From Prunella strophiata (taxonomy: Eukaryota > Chordata > Aves > Passeriformes > Prunellidae): a stretch of DNA of 64,000 nt. The position numbers and the translations under genes were made by a program. Below are positions 35,036-46,359 of this stretch, in pieces. The stretch lies in contig JAZBQD010000005.1 of NCBI GenBank assembly GCA_036583965.1, positions 1,041,456-1,105,455 on the forward strand, written 5' to 3'. Position 1 is the stretch's first letter. Each line of letters opens with the position of its first letter. Under the pieces are notes generated by a model. It was not told the DNA's origin and ran no database searches. It saw only the letters and a program-made list of their open reading frames with translations.

Positions 35036-36683
35036 GGTCACCACATGGGTGACAATTTATTTGAGGCCAATCTGGCCCTAAGGTCTATGGACAAAAGTGC
35101 AGAGAAATTAAGGCAGTTAAAAATTAAGTTTATTAGGTGAAATACCAAACTTTACATGTTTAAGTATCTTGAATACATTTTTGCCCTGGTGAGTGGCTGG
35201 TTGTGTGTTTATCATCCATTTTTACATTGGAAATGGGAAGGAATTTGCAAATTTGGGAGGATTTGGGATCAGGGAATGAGGGTGGTGGGGTCCTGTGGGT
35301 GCAGATCTCAGCCCAGGGAGGGTCTCAGAGCCCCTGAGGTTCTGCACTCACAGGTGTGAGGAGCAGAGGAAGGGGAGCAGCCTGAGCTGCTGCCCTGAGC
35401 AGGGAATTCTGACATTCCAGGGGGCTGCAGCCTTCCCAGGGTTTCTGTATAAGGTGGATTTGGATCCTTCCCTCAGTGCTGCTGTCCCAGCATAGAGGAA
35501 CATCCCTGCAGAAGGAATTTAAGCTTTTACCCCATCAGGGACCCCTGGAAGTAGCAGAGCTTTCCCAGCCAGCCCCATGATAACCCCGTATCCGTCTCAA
35601 CCCCTGGTCATGGGCTTCTCCTGGGACATCCTGCTCCCAGCCCTGCCCCAGCATCCTGTCCCCAGAACTGCTGATGCTTTGCTTTTTTCACAACGTGTTC
35701 CTCGAGCAGCTCAAGGCCTTTGGTAGATTTATGGTCACTTTGTCACCTTCCCCCAGCAAGGGCCTGACCCCCAGCACGTGACTGAGATCAGGATCCACAC
35801 CAGCATGAACTTTCTCCGGATGCTTCAGTTCCTTGCCCCCCCATGCTCCAGCTCTGAGGTTTTCTGCACATGCCTGTGCTCCCACAGAGGCTTTGGTGGA
35901 AGGGGAAAGGCTGTTGGGGTCTGGTGGAGTTGAGAAATTTATCCAGTGGCCATAAAAACCTGCTAGGGATGCTCCAGAGGAGGCTGGAGTTAATGGGATG
36001 GGGGACCCAAAGTCAGTCTGGAGCAGCCCTTTCCCAGTAAAACCCAGTTTTGCCATCACTAATTTACAGCTGGGTTTGTAAAATTGCTCTGAAGGAGTGG
36101 CTGATCTCAAATCCAAATTGTTCCTCCCCTCAGGTCTGTGCCCTGCTCAGCCCCTTTGGGCTGCTTCGCCTTCATCTCTCAAAAATCAGGCTCTGGACAT
36201 TGCTGGGCACAATGAGGGGAGATTTGTGTTCCAAGGGGATGATTCCTTCTCTCCCTCTCAGGATGGCACTCACCAGGCAGTGCCATGCCCAGGGCAGGTC
36301 AGGGGCAGTTTGGGGGTGCAGGAACACCTGTGATGGGGCAGATGGTGCACTCCAACCCCACAGCTTGGGGCAGGATGAGGCTCTGATCTTGGGGCTGGGT
36401 TCTGTCAGACACTGTGTGGAGTAACAGGTTTAATTACTGCAAGAGTTTTGCTCATCAAATATAATTTTCTCTTATCCTTTCTTTAGGTTGGACACAACAA
36501 CACTCCAGAGGCAGGATGTCCATAGCTCCCAGCTCTCCTCAAACCTGGCACCTCATCCTGCCACGGGAGGTGCCCAGCCAAGAAGGGCTGTGCCCAAGCA
36601 AATTGTGTCCTCAGCAGCAGGAAAACCAATCCCACTGTCCCCAGGGAGCCACCACGAGGGAGGCTGGGAGAGTCTGACCCCCC
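35036..36683. other. ZBTB39-GPR182 spacer and GPR182 3' flank
   Basis: Unique sequence of moderate GC without a recognisable gene. A minus-strand ATTAAA at 36429-36434, 250 bases after the GPR182 stop, is a possible poly(A) signal. The open frames here are short and show no known motif. Confidence 0.4.
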
Positions 36684-37778
36684 TTAGTTGGGAGGGCTGG
36701 TGTCCTTGGCGATGACTATGGAGTGCTGCGTGCTGGAGGAGGAGTTGCCAGCGCCCTTCTGGCCACCGTGGTCCTTGGGGATGTACTTGACCACGGCAGA
36801 GATGAGCTTGCTACGGAAGTTCTTGCTGAGGAAGTTGTAGAGGATGGGGTTGACCACGCAGTGGAGCAGCGTGAAGCAGTCGATGATGTCGTAGAAGAAG
36901 TAGAGGAAGTGGGCGAAGGTGCAGTGCAGGATGATGTGGTTGCCCTCGAGGGTGAGCAGAGTCAGCACGGCGTGGAAGGGCAGCCAGCTGAGCAGGAAGA
37001 CCCCGATGTAGGCGTAGATGAGCAGGCAGTGCTTGCGGCTCTCCGGCTTGGCGCGCCGGATGAACCGCGCCGTCAGCACGTTGAACACCGCGATGACCGG
37101 GAACGGGATGAGGAAGCCGATGGTGGTGGTGGCCAAGCTGACCGCCAGAGCCCACTCATCATAGGTCTCAAAAGGAGCCATGAAGATGCAGATGGGCTCC
37201 CCAGTGTTGACCAGCTGCATGTGAGCCACCTCCAGGACGGGGATGGCGGCAGCCAGCAGCCAGCTGCAGGCGCAGACCGCGCGGCGCGCGCGGTGCTGGT
37301 GCCGCTGCCAGAAGAGGGAGGAGCTGGTCAGGGTCACGTAGCGATCCACGCTCAGGCAGGTGAGGAAGAAGATGCTGGCGTACATGTTGGCGAAGTAGAA
37401 GTAGTGGGTGAAGCGGCAGAGGAAGCTGCCCCAGAGCCAGGTGTAATCCAGCATCACCTCCAGCATCCAGATGGGCAGCGAGAGCAGCACCCCGAGGTCG
37501 GCGATGGCCATGTTGATGATGTACAGGTTGACCAAGCTCTTGTTGCCCCGTGTCTGCCAGTTGACCCAGATGACCAGGAGGTTCTCCACCAAGCCCACCA
37601 CGAAGATGACCAGGTAGAGGATGAAGAGAACCACTCGCTTGATGTTCTCGTCCAGGCTGAACTCGCAGTAGGTGTAGGTGTGGTTCAGGAGGTAGAACAG
37701 CTCGGACAAGTTGTGGTAGTCCCCGTACTCACTTGGGACAGTGTGTGTCTCCGTGGGGACAGTGGTCACCTCGGCCAT
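36684..37778 (-). CDS. GPR182: GPR182 (ACKR5), atypical chemokine-binding seven-helix receptor
   Basis: Intact single coding exon of 364 residues. I take MAEVTTVPTETHT at 37778 as the start because a splice acceptor (ccctgcag) lies just upstream, so an intron in the 5' untranslated region is likely, as in mammals; the in-frame ATG at 37829 would be intronic. Seven membrane helices are clear: VVLFILYLVIFVVGLVENLL (TM1), NLYIINMAIADLGVLL (TM2), SVDRY at the end of TM3, FLLSWLPFHAVL (TM6) and NPILYNF (TM7). Glycosylation sites NLS and NHT are in the N-terminus. Human GPR182 is an endothelial scavenger that binds several chemokines without classical G-protein signalling. The C-tail ends STQHSIVIAKDTSPPN, about 30-40 residues shorter than human. 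Confidence 0.96.
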   Translation of the reverse strand: MAEVTTVPTETHTVPSEYGDYHNLSELFYLLNHTYTYCEFSLDENIKRVVLFILYLVIFVVGLVENLLVIWVNWQTRGNKSLVNLYIINMAIADLGVLLSLPIWMLEVMLDYTWLWGSFLCRFTHYFYFANMYASIFFLTCLSVDRYVTLTSSSLFWQRHQHRARRAVCACSWLLAAAIPVLEVAHMQLVNTGEPICIFMAPFETYDEWALAVSLATTTIGFLIPFPVIAVFNVLTARFIRRAKPESRKHCLLIYAYIGVFLLSWLPFHAVLTLLTLEGNHIILHCTFAHFLYFFYDIIDCFTLLHCVVNPILYNFLSKNFRSKLISAVVKYIPKDHGGQKGAGNSSSSTQHSIVIAKDTSPPN

Positions 37779-38489
37779 CCTGGTGGCTGCAGGGAAAGGG
37801 AAAGCACTGAGCTGGGCAGCCTGAAGCACAGAGCCCTTGTGTGGGGCTCAAAAAGTTCCTTCTGGGGGCTTCTAATCCAATTTTTACTCCGATGGTGTCT
37901 CCCTACATCAACCGTCAAAAGATGCTGACTCCCCTCACATCCCAGGATAAATACCGGCCACAAACGACAGTGGTGGCTGTCCCCTGTCCCAGAGCCTGGC
38001 CTGGGACACAGACAGGTGTTGGTGACTCTGTCCCAGAGACAGCTCCAGCGGGAACGCCACCACTCCCACCCGAGCCCTCGGGGCGTGGTCACTCGCCAGC
38101 CGCCCTCACTCTGCCGGGAGCCACCGGGACATCCAAGTAGGCGACAAAATTATAAATTTCAGGGAAATGCAGTTGACCTGAACATCCTCTTATTGCCCCA
38201 AGTGAGAGCCCCGACCCCAGCACAGTGATGCCCGTCCAGCCTCGTGCCGCTGGAGGTGCCCAGGAGCAGCCGTTCCCTCGGGAATGCTGCGCGACTCTGC
38301 CCTTCCCGCGGGGTCTCGGAGCCTGGCAAGCCGGGACCGAGCCTCAGCTGGTGTCCCCTGTGACGGTGACATCCCTGTGGCACCCACCCAGGCTGGCACC
38401 CACCGGCCCCAAAAGCAGGGGAGGCAGGACCTGCCACCCCCAGGGCTCCTGAATCTCCCGTCCTCCCTGCGCTGAGAGGCTGCTGGGGC

Positions 38490-39540
38490 TGAGGAGAGAC
38501 AGATGGAAAACGGGACAGACGGACGGGAGAGGGGACAGATGGACAGGAGAAGGGACAGAGAACTGGGTGAGGGGACAGGTGGATGGGAAAGGGTGGGCAG
38601 GAGAAGGGACAGGCAGAGAGGACCAGGGACAGACAAACGGGAGAAGGGACAGAGGGATGGTAAAGGGACAGACGGACAGGCAGACAGGACAAGGGACAGA
38701 CAAACGGGAGAAGGACAGGCAGAGAGGACCAGGGACAGACAAACGGGAGAAGGGACAGACGGACGGGAGAGGGGACAGAGGGATGGTAAAGGGGACAGAC
38801 AGACAGGAGAAGGGACAGAGAACTGGGTGAGGGGACAGGTGGATGGGAAAGGGTGGGCAGGAGAAGGGACAGGCAGAGAGGATCAGGAACAAACGGGAGA
38901 AGGGACAGACGGACGGGAGAGGGGACAGAGGGATGGTAAAGGGACAGACAGACAGGAGAAGGGACAGGCAGAGAGGACCAGGGACAGACAAACGGGAGAA
39001 GGGACAGATGGATGGGAGAGGGGACAGACGGATGGTAAAGGGACAGACAGACAGGCAGACAGGACAAGGGACAGACAAACGGGAGAAGGACAGGCAGAGA
39101 GGACCAGGGACAGACAAACGGGAGAAGGGACAGATGGACGGGAGAGGGGACAGAGGGATGGTAAAGGGGACAGACAGATGGACAGGAGAAGGGACAGAGA
39201 ACTGGGTGAGGGGACAGGTGGATGGGAGAGGGTGGGCAGGAGAAGGGACAGGCAGAGAGGATCAGGAACAAACGGGAGAAGGGACAGAGGGATGGGAGAG
39301 GGGACAGATGGACAGGAGAAGGGACAGAGGGATGGTAAAGGGACAGACAGACAGGAGAAGGGACAGGCAGACAGGACCAGGGACAGACAAACAGAAGGGA
39401 CAGATGGATGGGAGAAGGGACAGAGGGATGGTAAAGGGACAGACGGACAAGGGACAGACAAACAGGAGAAGCGACGGACGGATGGGAGAGGGGACAGACG
39501 GACGGTAAAGGGACAGACAGACAGGAGAAGGGACACGAGG
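38490..39540. repeat. gacagacagacaggaga-type minisatellite
   Basis: About 1 kb of units of 13-26 bp (gggacagacagacaggagaa, gggacagagggatggtaaa, gagaactgggtgaggggac) with a higher-order block of about 260-330 bp repeated three times (agaactgggtgaggggacag at about 38560, 38818, 39198). It lies between GPR182 and the dehydrogenases. The plus strand is purine-rich. Confidence 0.93.
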
Positions 39541-41586
39541 GAGGAGGAACAGCGCTGGCTCACCGGCGGCTGAGCGAGGGCTGCGCAGGGGCTGCTCGGG
39601 AGCGGGGGGATCCTCTCGGCTCCGCAGCTCAGGCGCCTCTGGGCACGGAGCTCGGGTGGGCTCGGTGGCCGCTCGCTGGGCAGGAAATGAGCGTCGTGGT
39701 GCAACATCCTGAGCCAGCCCAGCGCGGGTGACACTGCACTGGATTTCCAGCGCCGGCACTCCGCTCCCGTTTGATTTTGCCGCAGGCTGGAGAGGCCCCG
39801 GGCAGGTGTCGGTGTGGATGCCGCAGGTGCCTGGGGATGGATGGAGGTCCCCGAGGCTTCCCGAGTGTCCCCTCTACTGTCACCCCACTGGGTTAAGAGG
39901 TTGGATCCTGCCTGGATCATTGTGTGGGGAAAATTCATCCCAGGTTCTGCCTCAGCACTGGGAATCTGAGGGGTTGGGGTGGGTGCCAAAGCTGTCCCTG
40001 ATGCCACCTCGATATCAGGGTGAGCTCAGGGGTTTTTTTCGGGGGGAAAGGGCTGAAAACTGAACTCTCTGCCCCGCAGGAGCCGCTGGCAGATGGATGT
40101 CGCCAGAGAAGCACCTCTGGCCAGGCAGCAATTAATCACAGAGCCCTGATTGCCCCTGGTCTGGCAGGGGAAGCCAGGGGGCTCAAGCCTTGCCCCGGCG
40201 CTGGGGAGGGGGACTGATAGGCAGAAAATTTTGCATCGGGCTGCAAGTCCTGCGAAACAATTGCAGGAAATCTCCTTTTTTTCCAGCGCAGCCAAGACTG
40301 CGGGATCAACAATTGGCTCGGAAGGAAGGCACGGGGAGCGGGGAAGCTCGAGGGCGCTGATAAGTCGGGGCTCAAAACAACAAACCCAGCGCTGGTGACC
40401 CCGTGTGCAGGTACCAACCCCGGCAGGAGCGGCTTCCAAACAGGAACTCGGCAGCTTCGTGCTGGCCCCGGGCACATTTTGGGTCAGCTGGAGCCGTGGG
40501 GGTGGTGAGGGGCTGCTCTGCCACCGAGGGGCTGGGGGGTTTTGCCCCACCCGAGGGGAAAAGCAATGCTCTGTTGGTTCTATTTAACAGCTCAGGCGTT
40601 TCCACGCCGAACTCTGGGGCTGAGCAGGATCTGGGAGCCGTCGAGGATTGTGCAGGAGCTGCTGATCCTGGTGGAATAGCGAAATCTGGGAGCTGGTTGT
40701 ACTTCCAAGCCAGCTGAGCAGGGCTGGGACAGACGGCTCAGCCCCTTCTGCCCATCCCTGCCGCAAAGCCTGGGGTGCCCCAAGGCTCTCAGCACCCCAA
40801 ATGTGTGCCCAGGAGCCCGCAGCCTCTCTCAGGGCCTGGAGGGGTGGGCACCAGGCAGAGGCAGCGCCGAGGATTTGCCGTTCTCCTCCCCGGCCCGCGG
40901 TGCTGCCCGAGGGATGCTGGGCACAGTGCCCCACGGCACGAACAGCCAAGGCTGCAGCTCCCGGGGGGTTGGCACCGCTCACCCCGGCCCCTGGGGACAC
41001 GCGGGCTCCTAACGCGACCTGCGGGGGCTGCCGGGCGCGTTGATCTCTCTAAGCCAAAGAAAACACTTCGGAAAAGCTTCCTTGGCTGGGGAAGCAGCTG
41101 GGCGAGCTGAAGGCAGCTTGTGCAAGGCCCCGGCTCCTCCTCATCCCTCTCGCCCTCCCCGTCGCGTCTCTGGGGGTCTCGGTCCAGCGTGGGTTCGGTC
41201 CTTGCCGGAGTTGGGGGGAGCGGGGCTGTGCAGGCTGAGTGCACGGCCTCAGAGGCCTGCCCCTCAGCTACTGATCGCTAATCAGCTCTTAATTAGCTCG
41301 ATGAGTGACGCAGGGATCACCGCCCACGAGCCCAGGGGATGGATAAACACCGCGCTGCCTTTCCCAGCTCCTTCCCTGGCAGCTCAGCCGGGGCATCCCG
41401 GGATACGCCGTGCCCAGAGGATGGATTAAACACCGCGCTGCCTTTCCCTGCCAGCCGAGCCGGGATATCCCGGGTTACGTGGCTGCTCTGGGCACAGGCA
41501 GCAGCCGGGATCCTGCCACAGGACCCCTCGGTGGCCACCAGCACCGTGGCCGAGTGGCCACCGGACACCTCCAGCATTGCACAGCC
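39541..41586. other. Spacer between repeat array and dehydrogenase A
   Basis: Mostly unique GC-rich sequence. A 150-bp segment at 40040-40195 (ggggggaaagggctgaaaac ... gcacctctggccaggcagca) is repeated at 43050-43202 in intron 1 of dehydrogenase A. The motif taatcagctcttaattagct occurs at 41279 and again at 43024. A tandem duplication of about 78 bp (gatggataaacaccgcgctg) is at 41336-41480. No gene is seen. Confidence 0.6.
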
Positions 41587-41592
41587 TTTATT
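41587..41592 (-). terminator. poly(A) signal AATAAA of dehydrogenase A
   Basis: The minus strand has AATAAAGG 58 bases after the stop of dehydrogenase A, a typical spacing. Confidence 0.7.
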
Positions 41593-41649
41593 GAGCACGT
41601 TCTCGAGGGCGAGAGACACCCGCGGGCCATGTCCCCGCTCTGGTGGCCA

Positions 41650-43548
41650 TCAGGGGATCCCGCTGGCCGGGATGGGCAGGAAGAAGCCAAGGATGGTGTC
41701 GGACAGCCAGGCCGGGCAGTAGCTGAGGGGCAGGAAGATGAGCCGGGCATCCCAGCCGGCGGCGTAGCGGCTGCGGGGGCAGCGGGACAGCAGCGCGTGT
41801 GTCACGACATCGGTGACACGCGACAGGCGGGAGCTGCTCAGGCGGTGCAGCAGCGTGGTGCTCTTGGCATCTGCGTGGGCACAAGGGGGTCAGCCCGACG
41901 GAGGTGGGGCCAGCGGGGGTGGTCCTGGTGCGGTGTGGGGATGGACTCACATCTGTCCAGGTAGTGGCGGCCGTACGCTGCCTGGGCTTCTGCCGGGAGC
42001 CGCTCCCAGAGGCGAGCGAGGCTCTTCAGCAGCGGGGTGGGGTCGATCATTCCCGTCTGGAAGCCTCCAGGTTCGATGATGGAGACCCGCACCCCGAAGG
42101 GACGCAGCTCCCGCCTGCCCGAGGTGGGGGCGTCAGCGGGAGCTGCTGCCCCGAGGAGGGCAGAGATCGGGGGGGAGCGAGGGGCTGCTCATGAAACCCC
42201 TGTCATGGGCACAGGGGAACCTTGTCCTTGCTCAGGGACCCTCTTGGATCCCGAGACATCCCCGGGACCCCTCTGGATCCCGGGATCTTGGAATCCTCCT
42301 GAACCTCAGTGCCTCGGAACCACCCCAGACCCCGGAGCATTCCCGGATCCCGGGGCCTCCCCGAATCTCAGCACCCCGAGACTCCCCCAGCCTCCAGAAT
42401 TCCAGACCCTGGGACACCCCGGGACCTCCTAGACTGGTCCATCCCCCCTACCCCAAGATCCCTCTAGATCTTTGCTCCTTGAAACCCTTCCCCTGGTTGC
42501 ACACCCACGCCTCCAGCCCTGCCCACGCCCCCAGCCCGCTCAGCATTTCACAAGCTCCCTGTGCAAAACGCAACCGGGAGTAAACACCGAAATAAAACCC
42601 TGCCAGAGGACAGCGGCGCTGCTGGACGAGCACGGGAGAGCTCCGGGGGCTGCCACAGCCGTACCTCAGGCTGTCAGAGAAGGCTTCCACGCCGAATTTG
42701 GAGATGCAGTAGCCACCACCGAAGCAGGACACTCGGCCCATCACGCTGGCCACGTTGACCACGCGGCCCCGCGCCCGCCGCAGCAGCGGCAGGAGGCTCA
42801 GGGTCACCTCCACCAGCCCCACCAGGTTGACGTTCAGCACCTTGACAAAGTCCTCCTTGCTCAGCCACTCGTTGGGGGCGGTGGGGATGGCGATGCCCGC
42901 GTTGTTCACCAGCCCCCAGAGCCCTGGGGAGAGGGATGGCATGAGCTGGGGCTGCTTCAAGGTCCTGCACCAGGCTCGCCTGTGCTGGCACAAGCGGGCA
43001 AGGTGGCAGGAGAGCTGTTGGGGTAATCAGCTCTTAATTAGCTGATTGTGGGGGGGAAAGGGCTGAAAGCTGAACTCTGCCAGGGCAGCACTCCTGCAGG
43101 AGCCGGTGGCAGATGGATGTGGCCAGAGAAGCACCTCTGGCCGGGCAGCAATTAATTACAGAGCCATGATCGCCCCGCAGCCTGGCAGGGGAAGCGAGGG
43201 GGTGACAACAGCGGTGTCAAGCCCGTTTTACCTCCATCACCCACACGCTGCCGGACCCAGGCGGTGACATCGGCGATGCTCTTGCTGCAGGTGACATCCA
43301 GCAGCACGGTCTGCAGCCGGCTGGAGGTGGCCGCCCGCAGCTGCGCGGCGCCGGTGTCGGTGAGGCAGGCGGCCAGCACCCGCAGCCCCCGCGCGTCCAG
43401 CTGCCGAGCCAGCAGGTTCCCGAAGCCGCTGTCGCATCCCGTGATCAGCACGTGCTTCTCCGAGAGCCGCGGCACCGTCTGCCGCTCCCGGTGCCAGCGC
43501 CGCAGCAAGAACAGCCCCAGCAGCGCGGCCACCACGTAACAGCCACAT
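41650..43548 (-). CDS. RDH16/HSD17B6-type short-chain dehydrogenase, copy A
   Basis: Exons 43548-43232, 42923-42665 (259 bp), 42114-41951 (164 bp) and 41870-41650, about 319 residues, the usual SDR9C size. Motifs: N-terminal membrane anchor, cofactor site [12 protein letters not shown], and catalytic YCISK. The family oxidises retinol or 3-alpha/17-beta-hydroxysteroids at the ER membrane with NAD. Exons 1-2 are almost identical to copy B, but exons 3-4 diverge ([35 protein letters not shown], end LPIPASGIP). One extra base at 43538-43539 puts the ATG (MWL) out of frame with [12 protein letters not shown]; the upstream open frame (from 43628) starts before the TATA box. Either a sequencing error or a disabled start. 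Orientation equals human HSD17B6, but sequence cannot separate RDH16 from HSD17B6 orthology. Confidence 0.85.
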
Positions 43549-43601
43549 CCTCGGCGCTGGCACCGCTGGGTGACAGCCCGTGCCAGCCCGTGCCAGCCGC
43601 G

Positions 43602-43607
43602 TTTATA
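43602..43607 (-). promoter_or_regulatory. TATA box of dehydrogenase A
   Basis: The minus strand reads CTCTATAAACGCG about 55 bases before the family start codon (43548). It places transcription start near 43575 and argues against use of the ATG at 43628. Confidence 0.55.
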
Positions 43608-44150
43608 GAGCCGCGGTTGCGGCAGCACCCCCGGGGTGAGTTTTGTCCTCCTGATTTGGAGTTTTTGTAATTCCCGGCTTTGCCTTGCGCCACTTTCCCT
43701 GTGCCTGGGGCTCTGCTGTGCCCTCGGCAGGTGGATCCCGATGCCCCACGGAGCTGGATTTGGTGGAAGCCTCCAGACACCGTCAGCAGCACCAAGCCTG
43801 GATCTTTCCCTCTCGCCCAGCGTTGGTGGGCATCAGTGTCCCCAAATGTGGTGATGGAGCAGGACAGCCCACCCCCCCAACCAGCTCTGCAGGAGGAGGA
43901 GGAGGAAGCAGGGGAGGAGGATTCTGTAAGAGGCTGGTCAGTTCTTTGCCTGGAGGGAAATCTGCTCAGGCTGGAACAGGTCTGAGTTTTACTGGCATGT
44001 GCCAATTCCAGAGGTGCCAGTCTGGGCAAGTGCCCTGGCAACTTGTCAGGGGCTGGATCCTGGAGGCAGCAGGTGCTCAAGGACACAGCCAGAGCCTCCA
44101 GGCACAGCCTGAGAGTGACACCACGCTCAGCCAGGAGGGGACAGGGGGTC
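43608..44150. other. Spacer between the two dehydrogenase genes
   Basis: Upstream flank of copy A and downstream flank of copy B. A (GGA)n run is at 43891-43920. No coding sequence is recognised. Confidence 0.5.
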
Positions 44151-44156
44151 TTTATT
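44151..44156 (-). terminator. poly(A) signal AATAAA of dehydrogenase B
   Basis: The minus strand shows AATAAAGACC 158 bases after the copy B stop codon. Confidence 0.65.
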
Positions 44157-44313
44157 CAGGACAAGCCCATCTGTGAGCAGGGGACAGAGGGTCAGATGTA
44201 CAAGCAGCTACAAATTCAGGGACCTCGCTGTGACCTTGGCTGCAGCCAGCTCTGCATGCCACCGTGTGCCACTGGATCTCACTCTGGTCCTGGCTGCCAG
44301 CTCCCACCCCAGC

Positions 44314-46015
44314 TCAGGCTTTCCCAACAGATTTGGGGTAGAACAAGGAGAACAGGGCGTCGGTGAGGGCTGAGGGCAGGTAGCTGAGGGGGAGGTAGAG
44401 CAGCTTGGCATCCCAGCCAGGGGAGTAGCGGGCACGGGGGTGGAGGCTGGTCAGAGCGTGCTCCATGCAGTTGGTGACCAGAGACAGGTTGGAGTTGTAG
44501 CCCTTCTGCAGCACCTTGAGCATGGCCACGACTGCAGAGGCAGAAAACACCACTGAGAGCCAAGCAGAGCCAAGTGGCTCCACGGGGTGTTGAAGCAGTG
44601 GGACCCCCATGGGACCCTCAAGGCTCTGGGGATGTGCCTTGTGTCAGGAGAGAAAAAGGATCACTCAGCCTTTGGGGGAGCTACTTACACTGCTTCAAGT
44701 AATTCTCCCCATAACTGGCTTTGATTTCCTCTGGAAGCTTCTCCCAGCTGGCATAAAAATTCTTCTCCAGGTTCTCAGTGTTGGTGATCATTGTTTTGAA
44801 GTAGCCTGGCTCGATCACAGAGACCTTCACCCCAAAGTTTCGCATCTCGAGCCTGGAAGGGATGGAGTCCCGTGGGACATGGCAGCAGCACCCAAGCATG
44901 TCCATGCCCACATCTCACACGGGGTACAGCTTCATGCCAGAGGCGTGGAGCAGAGCCTGACCACGCCAGTGGACCCTGTGCCAGCCTGGCACATGGCTGA
45001 GATGGTGGTTTTGCATGGCACGTGCAAACATTTCAGCAAATGTTTGCCACATCTGGAGGGGTTGGGGACAAAGCAAAGCTCGGGGCAGAAGGGCCATGTC
45101 CTGCAGGATCTTGGACAGGGCCAATGTCCCCAGGGGAGGCTCCATGCCAGCACAGGAGCTGCTCACACTTGAGCAGCAGATACGACTCCGACCTGTGCTC
45201 AGTCCCGGTTGTGCGAGGATGGGAGTTGACAGCCGTGCCAGACAAAGTCCAGAAAAACGAATTGAGAAATCCTGATGGAGCCTGTTGGTCCAGACTTACC
45301 TCAGGCTGTCAGAGAAGGCTTCCACGCCGAATTTGGAGGGGCAGTAGCCTCCACCAAAGAAGGACACGCGGCCCATCACGCTGGCCACGTTGACCACGCG
45401 GCCCCGCGCCCGCCGCAGCAGCGGCAGGAGGCTCAGGGTCACCTCCACCAGCCCCACCAGGTTGACGTTCAGCACCTTGACAAAGTCCTCCTTGCTCAGC
45501 CACTCGTTGGGGGCGGTGGGGATGGCGATGCCCGCGTTGTTCACCAGCCCCCAGAGCCCTGGGGAGGGGATGGCATGAGCTGCGGCTGTTCCCCAGCTCA
45601 CAGCCCTGTGCCAGCCTCACCTGTGCTGAGCGGGCAAGGTGGCAGGAGAGCTGTTGGGGTGACAACAGGGTGACAACAGGGCTATCAACCCCATTCTACC
45701 TTGATCACTCACACGCTGCCGGACCCAGGCGGTGACATCGGCGATGCTCTTGCTGCAGGTGACATCCAGCAGCACGGTCTGCAGCCGGCTGGAGGTGGCC
45801 GCCCGCAGCTGCGCGGCGCCGGTGTCGGTGAGGCAGGCGGCCAGCACCCGCAGCCCCCGCGCGTCCAGCTGCCGAGCCAGCAGGTTCCCGAAGCCGCTGT
45901 CGCATCCCGTGATCAGCACGTGCTTCTCCGAGAGCCGCGGCACCGTCTGCCGCTCCCGGTGCCAGCGCCGCAGCAAGAACAGCCCCAGCAGCGCGGCCAC
46001 CACGTACAGCCACAT
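44314..46015 (-). CDS. RDH16/HSD17B6-type short-chain dehydrogenase, copy B
   Basis: Complete and in frame: exons 46015-45700, 45558-45300 (259 bp), 44852-44689 (164 bp) and 44531-44314, giving 318 residues. Start [18 protein letters not shown] is the usual N-terminal anchor. Motifs TGCDSGFG (NAD binding), [10 protein letters not shown], and catalytic [18 protein letters not shown]. Exon 3 has [13 protein letters not shown]; exon 4 has [17 protein letters not shown] and [17 protein letters not shown], like mammalian RDH16. Expected to act on retinol or hydroxysteroids in the ER membrane of liver or kidney. It lies head-to-head with PRIM1 about 1.1 kb away. An in-frame ATG 27 bases upstream (MPVPVPPPR) is less likely as start. 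Symbol withheld because mammalian RDH16 and HSD17B6 are later duplicates. Confidence 0.93.
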
Positions 46016-46108
46016 CCTCGGCGGTGGTACCGGCACCGGCACCGGGATGGGGAGCAGGACGCGACCGGGAGCGGTTTGTCCCGACCTTGGCCTTGCCCTC
46101 TGGCCGCT

Positions 46109-46120
46109 GTTAATAATTAC
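46109..46120 (-). promoter_or_regulatory. HNF1-like site upstream of dehydrogenase B
   Basis: gttaataattac matches the first eleven positions of the HNF1 consensus GTTAATNATTAAC. It lies about 95 bases before the start codon of copy B and is an isolated AT-rich string in GC-rich sequence. HNF1 control would fit a liver/kidney retinoid or steroid enzyme; this is an inference from the motif only. Confidence 0.45.
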
Positions 46121-46359
46121 TTAGCGGGCTCCGGGGCAACGATCGCGGAGATACCGCGGGGCCTCCGGGCACTACCGGGATGCGGGATCGGCTCCGCCCC
46201 GTCCTCTCACGGGGCTCGTCCCGCTGCTGCCGCCTGGAGCCCGCCGGGGCTGCGGGCAGTGCCCCGGGATGTGTCCCGGGGCTTCGCTCCCGCGGCTCTT
46301 GCCCGGGGGAGTTAACGGGAGCGTGGCAGCGCTCGGGGGCTCCCGCACCGCTGCGCTGC

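Noticed and set aside
37779..37829. Upstream in-frame ATG of GPR182 (MLQAAQLSAF)
   Set aside because: A polypyrimidine tract and CAG acceptor lie between it and MAEVTTV, so it is more likely intronic.
36723..37928. 401-codon plus-strand open frame over GPR182
   Set aside because: It is the antisense shadow of the intact GPR182 exon, rich in E, V and D as antisense frames of membrane proteins often are.
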